DNA from: Centropus unirufus
Lineage: Eukaryota > Chordata > Aves > Cuculiformes > Centropidae
Length of the DNA stretch: 64,000 nt
Reading direction: 5' to 3'
NCBI GenBank assembly: GCA_013397695.1
Contig: VYZI01000035.1
Location: 4,194,334 to 4,258,333 of the forward strand
The notes beneath the pieces are model-generated. The model ran no database searches. It was not told the origin of the DNA and saw only the letters and a program-made list of their open reading frames with translations. Below, in pieces: positions 52,856-62,774 of the stretch. Position 1 is the first letter of the stretch; every line of letters starts with the position of its first letter. Both the position numbers and the translations under genes were made by a program.

Positions 52856-52897
52856 CTTTTGTGGTGACTGATACGACAAGACCTGAACTATAAACGG
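52856..52897 (-). CDS. Small internal exon, 42 nt
   Basis: On the minus strand TTTTCTTGAACCCATTGTGTTACAG forms a good acceptor and AAAAG|GTACGT a good donor. In the chained phase the exon reads VYSSGLVVSVTTK, with CC at the start (G+CC gives Ala from the 56.3-kb exon) and a trailing G. The in-phase-0 frame (PFIVQVLSYQSPQK) is also open but leads to a stop two exons on, so the chained frame is preferred. CpGs are retained in an AT-rich setting. The residues look like a beta strand. Confidence 0.47.
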
Positions 52898-55275
52898 CTG
52901 TAACACAATGGGTTCAAGAAAATAAGGCATTTTTTAAGTTTCCTACAAATTCAAGTTTGAATTTTATAAAAATAACATCGTTCATTTAATCTGCTGCATA
53001 TTCTGACAGTTGTCTTATTTTAACCAGTAATCCTTATCTGGATTTTCTACAAGTCTCATAAATCATAAATAAAACTATTTTCAAAAGAATCAATGGATTC
53101 AAAGGTATGTATCGGGTGGAAGGTGGAAAAAAAAAGGTAAAGAGCAAATAACTAATGCTCTACTGACTTGTTACAGAAAAAATTAAACACGTTACATGTC
53201 TTTAGGGCCAGAAGAGGGCAAGAAAAAAAAAAAAAGGCGAGAAAAAGGGGCGAGGAGTGAGTTAACTCTGGCTTTATTTCTGAACACAAACCAAGAAGCT
53301 ACCATAATAGTTTGTAATGGCTCCCCAGACAGGATTTGTGGTCTGCGAAAACAGGAAGAATTCCTCCCCCCAGCTTCCCTCCTCCCCCCGCCACTGTAAA
53401 ACACAGCACTTTCGAACCTGCAGAATTAAAACAAACACACAAATCACAGGATTCCCCCCAAAAAAAGAAAAAGGGTCTAAATGAAAGGGAGGAGGAAGGT
53501 GACTGCTCTACAGCAGGCTTGACACCACCAGCTACCCAACTCCAGATCTGGAGTCGCGATTGCATCCCTGTAATAACACAAGTCCTACAGATTATGTTTA
53601 AGGTATCGTTAATCTCTCACACCCACCAATTTCCTACTGACAGCTGGAGGCCAGCAGCGAAATCCTGGTGCAAAAGTTCACTTAAAATCAGCAGGAACAG
53701 ATAAGCTTTCAAAATAACGCTGAAAATTATGAAAACAGACCTAAGCAATAAGTTTTCAAGAAAGAAAATTATTACTTTTTCAGCTTGGTAATTACCAGTA
53801 GCAAGTCTTTCATGGGAAGACAATGTTCAGGCACATAACTTCATGTCAAAAAAATACAGTGTAAGGACCCATAGGCCATTGGGTTTTTAAAGGAATCTTC
53901 TATTTCCATGTTTTGGGTTGTTTCAAGTAGGAAATGGATACTTAACAGGTTGGGAAATTTATGTTGCTCAAAAATGGCAAATGAGTAACACTTGCCTTGA
54001 GCACGTTATGCGTTAAGCATAATGGTTATTTTTTTCTTGCAAATACTCAAAATTTGTTGCTCTTAAAAGGAAAGAAACTCAACATGTTCTATGATTTGAA
54101 CACATGCCGAGGAAAGGGTATGAGAAAACTGGAAAGGGAAAGAAGCCAAAAAGAAAACATATTTACAGTGATACATTCCAGTGAAATTAGTAGCAATAAT
54201 TCTTACCAAGTCTGCAGTCAGGGCAACACGAGATAACATCTGTGGTTCAATTTTTTAACTGTTTTATACTCTACTTCATACAGATTTAATTTCAGCATTC
54301 CCTTCCTCTTCCTTCTCTCTCAGTTTCTCTATGATGTCTATGGACCCAACAGAATCAAAACAAAGGCTGACCTTTGTGGGGGGAAAAAACCTCTTAATTA
54401 TGGTATGATTTAACCTCACAAGATTCCATGAAGAGATAAAAATCGAATTCCATAAAGCTTATTAGTTTCATAAAAGGACTGACTAGCAGATAACAGAAGA
54501 ATAACAAATTAATCAAACTTCAGGAAAGAAATGAAGGATTTCCAGCAATTTTTTAAGTCATTAACATTCTTGGTGTAGAAGGCCTATCTGGTGTTAAGTA
54601 AGGCCCCAAATAACAATTTCTTTGGCCTGTTGATATTAACACAGAATTGTTTTTGATAAGCTCAGTCAATCAAAAAGAAAACACAGTTCTTTTCTGGGCA
54701 CCTTCTCAGTTGCGATAAAACACATGCTGCTTGGCTGCTCTGTCTGGAAGGTTTTTGTGTGGGGCACACAAGCAAATACTCTCCTTTTGAGCAAAATTGC
54801 TTTGTGGATCATTAACAGCAGAGTCACTGCTGCTACATATTTTGCTGGCAATCACTACAGTTTCAGAGCAAAGAGAGGACGTAACGGACAGAACTGTTAA
54901 TAAAAATTAGGGAGAAGACCCAGACAGGGCCAGAAATTTCAGAGTTGCACAGATACGCAATATTCACTGGCCTTGGACCTATAATTCTGGGAGGACAGGA
55001 AGAAGGACAAAAAAAATTCTCGTATAAAGCTACTATTTTAGCAGGCAGCTTGGGGCTTTCCCAAGGCTACTGGAAATTCATCAAGCATTTGGCATTTTCT
55101 CCTCTACTCCTACCCTTCCGTCCTTCTCAGAGTGAGAGCCATCCACACATACCCTATATCTGCACATCCCAAACCCAGCCCAGAGCAGCTTGGTGAGAAG
55201 CAGCTCTAGGTTATTGCAAACAGCCCCTTGATACAGCTGCATTGCCCTCCTCAGTTCATATCCTGAGCCTAACTT

Positions 55276-55485
55276 CACAGAATCACCAGGTTGGAAAAGA
55301 CCTTTGAGACCATCAAGTCCAACCATACCTGTCTGCCAATAAACTAAATCCCTGAGCACCTCATGTGCCCATCTTCTAAACACCTCCAGGGATGGGAACT
55401 CCACCACCTCCCTGCACAGCCTCTGCCAGCACCTGGTGACCCTTTCAATGAAGAATTTTTTCCTAATGTCCAATTCTGCTGTCAC
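55276..55485 (-). mobile_element. CR1 LINE 3' fragment (outer CR1 of composite unit)
   Basis: TCACAGAATCACCAGGTTGG to TTTCCTAATGTCCAATTCT. It is the intact-tailed counterpart of 44234-44332 and adjoins non-CR1 sequence at the same point. Confidence 0.92.
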
Positions 55486-55973
55486 ATGGACAAATGCCTC
55501 AGATGATGCCTTGCTGCTGGCTGTAGTTGATAGTTTTTGAGTTTCTGTCACAAGTTAAGCTTTTAATTCTAGTGCTAACAAGAAACAAGTCTTCTCTGGT
55601 ATTAATTCAGACACCAGTTATCAGCTCACTAGTGCTCTCCCTGGGGCTACAGTTCTAATGTTTGCTTCCTCCTTAACACATGTCAAGTTCAGAGCTCAGC
55701 TGAGCGTCCCAAATCACGAATTCTAATAGTGTGATTTTTCCATAGCACCTTAGAAGCACCAGGTTGGAAAAGACCTTTGAGATCATTGAGTCCAACCATA
55801 TCTGTCTATCACTAAACCATATTCCTGAGCACCTCATCTGCCCAGCTTTTAAACCCTTCCAGGGTTGGGGACTCCACCACCTCCCTGCACAGCTGCTGCC
55901 AGTGCCTGAGGACACTTCTGGTGAAGAATTTTTTCCTGATATCCAATCTGACCCTGCCCTGGTGCAGCTTGAG
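55380..55973 (-). repeat. Inverted duplication, arm 2 (about 594 bp)
   Basis: Reverse-complement partner of 43740-44332. Beyond 55973 (TTAGCCATGCAG) the similarity stops, whereas arm 1 continues into more CR1. Below 55380 this arm continues into the intact CR1 tail, whereas arm 1 stops. Confidence 0.93.
55741..55973 (-). mobile_element. CR1 LINE 3' fragment (inner CR1 of composite unit)
   Basis: Starts in a degenerate tail (CATAGCACCTTAGAAGCACC), then AGGTTGGAAAAGACCTTTGA, and stops abruptly at GTGCAGCTTGAG. It corresponds to the last 230 bp of the plus-strand CR1 at 43038-43972. Confidence 0.92.
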
Positions 55974-56232
55974 TTAGCCATGCAGAAGATGGATTAATAG
56001 TGCTAAGAGTGTGCCAGTATCTGTAAGGGCCTGGAACACCAGAGGTCCCAAGGAACATCAGTGTCAGAAGCCGGTGTAAAACTTTTCCAGAAAGGTAGGC
56101 AGGCCATGCTCAGTTTGATTAGGAATGATTTCAACACATCCATACTGACCAAGAAGTCAGGTCCTGGCAGGACAGCAGTATTCAATGATGAACTGTGCCA
56201 GACACAACAGAGATGTTAATGGGACAACTCAC

Positions 56233-56353
56233 CTACCGAAGATGGAAAGAAGCTGTTGCCAAGTCCAGTTTGATACCTTTTATTTTCTAACTTCAAGCTC
56301 AAAGATCCAAAATGCTCATAGTTGATATTAGAACATTTTGCTAGTTCTTCAGT
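56233..56353 (-). CDS. Internal coding exon, 40 codons
   Basis: The minus strand ends this exon at a very good donor (TCGGTAG|GTGAGT). In the chained frame it reads TEELAKCSNINYEHFGSLSL, then KLENKRYQTGLGNSFFPSSV and a trailing G. The start is less certain: AGs cluster upstream (GAGAGCAGTAG), and an in-frame TAG immediately precedes 56353, so the acceptor must be that TAG or lie further in. Starting at ACT gives phase 0, which matches the phase-0 end of the exon at 62268-62180. Copy 2 of the inverted duplication ends only about 260 nt past the donor. The protein is not recognised. Confidence 0.55.
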
Positions 56354-58784
56354 CTACTGCTCTCAAGGAATAAGTGACATCGAAGAATAGCTTAAAAGGA
56401 AGACCTTGTAATTGATGAAGCAAGGTGCAACACACAAATTCTTTCAAGGAGACAACACGCTGTTGTACTCCAGGCAATCGATACTGCCTCAGTCTTTCGC
56501 TAGAGCTGAAGCAGGCTGGACTGCAATGACAGGCACCAGCCCAAATTCTGGAGACCTGTTTTATGCTTGGCTGCAATGCTCTGGATTCTGTTGCTCCTGC
56601 TCTTCAGACAGGTCATCTCTAGCAGAAGGTTTTAATGGCATACATGTTATCAAAAAGTTTCAATGTGTAGTGGAAGTCACCTGATTACAAGAAATACCAT
56701 GCAATCCACAGGACTTACTAAAGGCAATAAAAATGTGTCACTTTCTGTCCTGAGACGTGGAGGAGAGAGGGCAGAAATGGGAAAGTAAGGTGTTTAACCA
56801 CAGCACATTGCTATCTTCACCACAGAAAACCCTTACATGGTTGAATACAGGACGTCACTACTGCTCTAGGCTTCTACCTCCACACTTGTCCTGCTGCAGG
56901 AGCTAACAATATTAATTCCATGGTAGCAATGAAGCTACAAGACAGAATCACTTCATTTACAGGTGTGGCTCACATGGAAAGAAAGATTGAAGCTCCTTCA
57001 TCTGTATTATCAAAAACCTACAAGGAGCCCTGAAGAACATTTCACAGAAAAGTGCCCCCAAAGACTTTCAGCCATTGAATCAGAGGCATGGTAGGCACCA
57101 ATGTTACGTCACCGGGTAAGTGTCAAGCTTTTCATTGCCACATCAGCCCTCACTATAGCCAGCTCACCCAGGCAGCATCTGAAGTTTATTCTGCACTAGC
57201 AGAATATTTATTATTCCCCCTCTGGGAGCTGCATGACACATGCAAGCATTCAGACACAGAAGATGTATTGAGTGTTTGCTTAAACCAAGGAAGTCCAAAT
57301 GAGTGTCTCCTGGATGCCAGTGCTGAGCAGACAGAACAGAGTAATTAATCCACTGCTTGTGGCATTTGAATCCAAGTGAGCCTTATAGAATAATCCAATG
57401 TTCAGCAGCAGTCTGAGTTCTAACACTTTATCTGTAGGCATTTTGATAAGACTCAGTTTTCTAGGGGGTTTAGGGGGCCAATGACAAAAACAGAATACAA
57501 AATTACACTAAATCAGATGAAAGTCACTTTTACTTTGTTTTCAGCCCACAAAATGAACATCTCAAAAAGAAATTTGCCAAAACGTGGACCTTAAAATAAT
57601 AAAAGAAATTAACCTTTAACTATAATCAAGTCTCAGTTACTCAAAGAGCAGGTCAGAAGGAGCTACAGTCACCTGGGATCTATCAGAGCTTGTAGTTTGA
57701 CCTTAGCACTGCCCTTTATCCATCCCGGCTGGCCCCACATGAGCTGACAGGGGAAGCCCAGAGCATAATGGGTGCTGCCTGTATGTCTTTATATTATTAT
57801 TCATGAAGTAACTTCACAGTTGGTGCTGGGGCTAAGCTGCTAAATCCTCCTGAAACTCAGGGAGCTGGAGACCATTGAGCAAACACAACCAAGTGGTCCT
57901 CCATGATCCAACAAAACTCTGACTATAAAGACACTACAGAAATAAAACCTATCCACACAAACCCGCCCAGATGTTTGCAATGCATTCTCCAGCATCTCAG
58001 GCACATATACTATCCTGGGATCTTCCAGTATTCTTACTCTGCCTGTCAGTGTTCTCCCGGAAAATGGATTATCAACTACAGAGCTGTAGCTACTCTCCTG
58101 CTCCTCCATCATGTGCAAGACTTCAAGGACCACAGAAGGGAGCTGGACAAAATTTTCAACACTCGAACACTGCAGGCTGAAAACTCCTGAAACTCAGTTG
58201 CGGAGCACTTCAGCAGGTATGGTCACAGGTCTTTGGAAGCCTGATCCGTTCATAACTTCGACTGAATGACAATAAATGCATGGGACCAAAATCACTGACC
58301 CACAAAGATCCTTGCTCTGGATTCCTCTTGCCAAACTTTTGCTATCTGGCTTAAGACAGTTATCTAGGCTGCCTTTGTAACTGAGACACATAATGGTGAT
58401 TCACTCAACTGACTGGGAAGAGATGGCCAGCTTGAAACAGAAATAAACATTTTGGATGCTCAGAAAAAGCAGTCTTGACTGTAACCAGTTCCAAAAAGGC
58501 ACGCAGAAGTGTAAGGTTTATACCCACATCTTCAGTGCACACAAAAAATTACAAGGAGTGAAGGGTAGGGGTGAAGGCCAGACTGACTGTAGGAATTAAA
58601 AGCACAGTATGGGAGACAGGATGCTTCTTTCATGAAGACCAAAATGGTTTCCAGAGTTCGCTTGAAAGTGGCAAATTAACTTTGTAGCTACATTTAAAAA
58701 TGGAGCACATGGGTTACATCTTACTTGTAACACAATGCCTATTTGTGATCCCAGAGAACATCCTCATCCTTCATACAGGTCCGC
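56354..58784. other. Intron, no repeat recognised
   Basis: Moderate GC. Overlapping ORFs on opposite strands near 57840-58190 have no splice sites or known motifs. Confidence 0.4.
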
Positions 58785-59155
58785 TTCGCAATCCAGCTAC
58801 AACTTAAACAGCCTTCCCTTTACCCACCAGGTGAATAACTTTGCCATAGGATATCAAATGAGTTAAACAGGCCTTTCCTTTTTGTGAACCCATGTTGACT
58901 GTACCTGATTACTGCATTGTTCTTTCACTTTCTTTCAGTAACACCCAGTAGAATCATCTTCACAGTTTTGTTCCAAAACTGAGGTCAGACTAACAGTTCT
59001 GTGGTCTCCTAGGTCTTCCCTCACATCCTCCTTGTAAACTGGAATACCATCAGCCAGCTTCCAGTCATCACAGATCCGTCGAGAATCCCAGGCCTCTTGG
59101 CAAATGATTGATGAGGTCCATCATACAACCCTCATCCATCATGAGGACATATCCA
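58785..59155 (-). mobile_element. Old CR1 fragment from the reverse-transcriptase core
   Basis: On the minus strand short conserved RT pieces are readable: DWKLADGIP (from 59070-59040), a diverged NYRPVSLTS-like block encoded near 58975-59020, and QHGF (CAACATGGGTTC, near 58890). The order and spacing fit the CR1 ORF2 finger-palm region, upstream of the part seen in other copies. Frames are broken. Confidence 0.72.
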
Positions 59156-59167
59156 ACAGAGAACACA

Positions 59168-59735
59168 ATCACAGAATCACCAGGTTGGAAAAGACATTTG
59201 AGATCAAGTACAACCGTACCTGTCTGGCACTAAACCATACCCCTAAGCACCTCATCTCCCTGGCTTTTAAACACCTCCAGGGATTGGGACTCCACCACCT
59301 CCCTGTGCAGCCCCTGCCAGTGCCTGAGGATACTTTCGGTGAAGAATATTTTCCTGATGTCCAATCTGACCCTGCCCTGGTGCAGCTTGAGGCCATTCCC
59401 CCTTGTCCTATCCCCTGTCACCTGGGAGAAGAGACCAGCACCCACCTCTCTACAACCTCCCTTCAGGCAGGTGTAGGCACTGAGAAGGTCTCCCCTCAGC
59501 CTCCTCTTCTCTAGACTGAACTACTCTAGCTCCCTCAGCTGCTCCTCATAAGACTTGTTCTCCAGCCCCTTCCCCAGCTTTGTTGCTCTTCTCTGGACAC
59601 ATTCCAGGATCTCAATGTCTTTCTTGGAGTGAAGGGCCTAAACCTGAACGCAGTATTCAAGGTGCAGCCTCACTAGTGCTGAATACAGGGGCAAAATCGC
59701 CTCCCTGGACCTGCTGGCCACAGTTTGCAATACAG
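59168..59735 (-). mobile_element. CR1 LINE (CACCAGG-type) 3' fragment, about 570 bp
   Basis: TCACAGAATCACCAGGTTGG to CTCCCTGGACCTGCTGGCCA. It is well preserved and contains the CCTATCCCCTGTCACCTGGG block that is missing at 21.27 kb. Its 3' end abuts the older RT fragment. Confidence 0.94.
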
Positions 59736-60443
59736 TCCAACATCAACCTTCCCAGTGTAACACAGAAGGCTATTGGTTCTTTTCCAAACTGCAGACTGTG
59801 TCAGGACAAGCGCAGCACAAGCCAGGACAAATTACTATAAATCATTGATTAGAGATACTTTAGCCCTGTGCTGGCCAAGAGCTCACACTAAGATCTCAAG
59901 TCAGCAACAGATGGTACTTTCCATGAGAAACTCTCCCAAGAGCTGCCCATCCTGACCTACTGTATTCCCACAATCACAGCACCTTCCAGAACAACTCCTG
60001 CACTCCCAGGCAAGCGTCATCAGTGTTCTCCTCCTTCTGATAACGATAGCAGTAGCAGCTCTCAAAGGATGCAGCAAAGCATGTCCAAATGTTTACATGC
60101 TGTTAATATAAAGATACAGACGCCCTCAAACATTGGCTCCCACCAAGCCCACTGCCAAAGTGCAAGGGATTTTAATATATTTTGCTCTGGAAACAAAAAG
60201 CATTCACACTGACTTCTACAGCTTGGCTCTGTATTTCATGGCAATAATCACTCTAAAGGAATAAAACTCAAAAATAACTTCTTTCCCTGTTCACTCTCCT
60301 TCTCAGGTCATGCCACAAAATACTCATGTGGGTGACATACACTTGAGGGGGGTTTTCCACTGCAACACAAAACTCCGCAACCCCCCTGTACTGGTTTCCC
60401 TAAAATACATCAAACTGAAAAACCATGAACCACTTTTTCACCC

Positions 60444-60582
60444 AGGGAGGTGGTGGAGTCCCCATCCCTGACGGTGTTTAAAAGCCGGACAGATGAGGTG
60501 CTTAGGGGTATGGTTTAGTGCCAGACAGGTATGGGTGAACTCAATGATCTCAGAGGTCTTTTCCAACCTGGTGATTCTACGA
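60444..60582 (+). mobile_element. CR1 LINE (CACCAGG-type) 3' end
   Basis: AGGGAGGTGGTGGAGTCCCC to TTTTCCAACCTGGTGATTCT. It is short and 5' truncated. Confidence 0.92.
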
Positions 60583-61748
60583 AAAAGGGAATTGCCACCC
60601 AAGTCTAAACATCCTATGATATTGTAGAGAAACTTCTACCAAAAAAATTGTATTTGAAGGGACAAATTTACAAAAATGCTCTATTTATTTACAGCGTACA
60701 CTTTCTACCATTACTACGCTGCCATAGTCTGCCTTTATAACATATTCAGATTAATGGCATTTATGACAGGCAAATAACCCCAACAGTAATTGAATGCTTC
60801 ACCACGAGAACAAACACACAGGCTAAAAATTACATTTTTTTTCTTACACAAATGTTTCTGCCACTTTACTAAGCAATACACAGTAATAGCTTAGTTTCCG
60901 AGCACACTAAATCCATGTGTAAATACATAGATGTGCTCTGAAATGTGCATTGTTGCGCTGTATAATTTCTAAATGCACATGCTTTAAATATTTTTCCGAG
61001 TTCAGTTTACTGAGCATTTTGATGAAAAACACCCGAAGTATTCAACTAAAAACATGTTGCCAACAGTTGCCTAGGGCAAGATTTTACAGCTGAATTATAA
61101 AAGTCCTAAATCTCAAGTTTTATAATAGCATCAGTGACACAGCTTTAGCAGCAGGGAGGAGGCAGGCGCCGGGGTAACATTAACAGACATAAACATTAAT
61201 ACAGCCTGAGGGGGGAGCAGGGGGCATCCCAGAAGGGTCCCTCAGAGCCATCACAGAACTTAGAGGTGCCAGCAGTTAAAACTTTCTTTGGCTTAAGTAT
61301 TTATGAAGAGCAGGGGAAAAAATAGTTGGGCAGGCAGTAAGACAATTCCATTAGAACTGTAGTTGTGTTCCTTCTTAAAGCTTTAGTTATAGTTCTTGAA
61401 ACTCACTAATACATTATTTTTGGAACAAGAGTCTAAAAACTGGTTTGCCATTTAGCTCTTAGCAAAATACAACGTCAATGTTTTTGATGCATTAGCACAT
61501 TTACAAAACACTTAGAACATCATCTTTTTCCTTAAGAATAATCAAGGGGGTCTTAAATACAGGCCAGGCCCTTCAGTGAGCTATCAGACTTCTTTGTCCT
61601 AGAAACCAGTAAAGTCCAGGCCCTCTAGTCAGATTTCCAGTAATAGGCCCACTTCAGCCAAGCCTCAAATCACATTTCAACAGCTTCATTCACAACAATT
61701 TTAACAAGTATATTCAGTTACTTCCTTGCCTTCTAACAGCCTCGATGC

Positions 61749-61886
61749 TGTTAGGTTGGATGAGGCTTTGAGGAACCTGATCCAGGGGGAGGTGTCCCTG
61801 CCCAAGGCAAGGGGGGTGGAACTGGATGATCTTTAAGGTCCCATCCAACATAAACCATTCTCTGATTTTATGATGATTCTATGATT
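61749..61886 (+). mobile_element. CR1 LINE 3' end with octamer tail
   Basis: TGTTAGGTTGGATGAGGCTT, GGAGGTGTCCCTGCCCAAGG, then AAACCATTCTCTGATTTTAT and GATGATTCTATGATT. About 290 bp separate it from the 62180 exon donor. Confidence 0.92.
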
Positions 61887-62179
61887 AACCCAACTTTTGA
61901 CGTCTAACATAGAAAAACTAAATTCTATGACAAAAGAATTGCACAATTTTCTTTACCAGAAAATGTAAAAAAGATTAAACTGTAAAGAAAAATGCGATTC
62001 TTCTAAAAACACTTGTATAAATGCACCTATTAGAAGCTTATTATAACACAGCCATTGTTGTTATGATATGACATAGAGCAACTAAAATGTTCAAGTCACC
62101 CCAGTAATCAAAAGTAATTGGAAAAACTTCCGTTCTAATGAATTGTGTACATTCCTCCAGAAGGGAGCACTTTCCTTAC

Positions 62180-62268
62180 TTGCAAGAACATTTTCACATG
62201 CAAAGAAAACACACAACACACCAGTGACAGCCCCGATATTGTTCGTTTCATTTCCAATTTTTCAACAC
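62180..62268 (-). CDS. Internal coding exon, about 30 codons
   Basis: A long pyrimidine-rich tract (TTTTGTTTCTTTTTGCTCTACTTCTGG) leads to tandem AGs (GAAGAG) on the minus strand, and the exon ends at a good donor (TTGCAA|GTAAGG). The frame reads VEKLEMKRTISGLSLVCCVF, then SLHVKMFLQ. The preferred acceptor leaves GT to complete a codon; the alternative AG two bases earlier shifts the phase. The end is phase 0. The CpG pair in AAACGAACAATATCGGGG is notable in this AT-rich stretch. The hydrophobic run GLSLVCCVFSLHV could be a buried strand or helix and is short for a membrane span. The product is not recognised. Confidence 0.48.
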
Positions 62269-62732
62269 CTCTTCCAGAGCCAGAAGTAGAGCAAAAAGAA
62301 ACAAAACAGCTAATATTAAAAACAGTTTAAAAATATCTGTATTGTATGAGATCGTGTACAGTCAAAATCAGCTGAAATTTAACTCTGCCCTCTTGGGTCT
62401 CAGAGCAAACGCTACCATCTGTGCAGCTAACAGATGTCAGGCTGTCACTTATAAATTCTGCAGTGGCCAGTGAGGATGCTTCCTCCTAATCCAAACTGCT
62501 TGAGAGTCCTGAAAAAAGGCAAAAGTTCTGAGTTACTCCTACCGAAATAAGGCACTAAGGGCATAGAATATGAACCTGCACATTACAAATACTTCATCTC
62601 CGTGCTTGTCTATCTATGCTCAACTATTATCTAGGAAATAATTCTTATCAAAACATGAATCATAACAATGCAACTGATTCTCTTCTGGTAATCACACGGG
62701 ACCTTTCTATATACACATATGAAACTGTTTAC

Positions 62733-62774
62733 CTGTGTTTTTACCCCTTGGCCCTTTCCACAGATCCTGCCAAA
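62733..62774 (-). CDS. Possible small upstream exon, 42 nt
   Basis: Minus strand: acceptor CCTGCCTATGAAAACCAG (poor tract), 42 nt, donor ACACAG|GTAAAC. In the frame that ends with one base (G, joining GT of the exon at 62268 to give Gly) it reads WQDLWKGPRGKNT. The phase fits, but the acceptor is weak and the length gives no statistical support. It is listed as the best visible candidate for the preceding exon. Confidence 0.22.

Larger units (their letters stand above)
49180..55275. other. Introns between small exons
   Basis: No TE was recognised except at the 55.3-kb end. The only supported features are the exon at 52856-52897 and homopolymer runs at 50877 and 53222. Confidence 0.45.
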
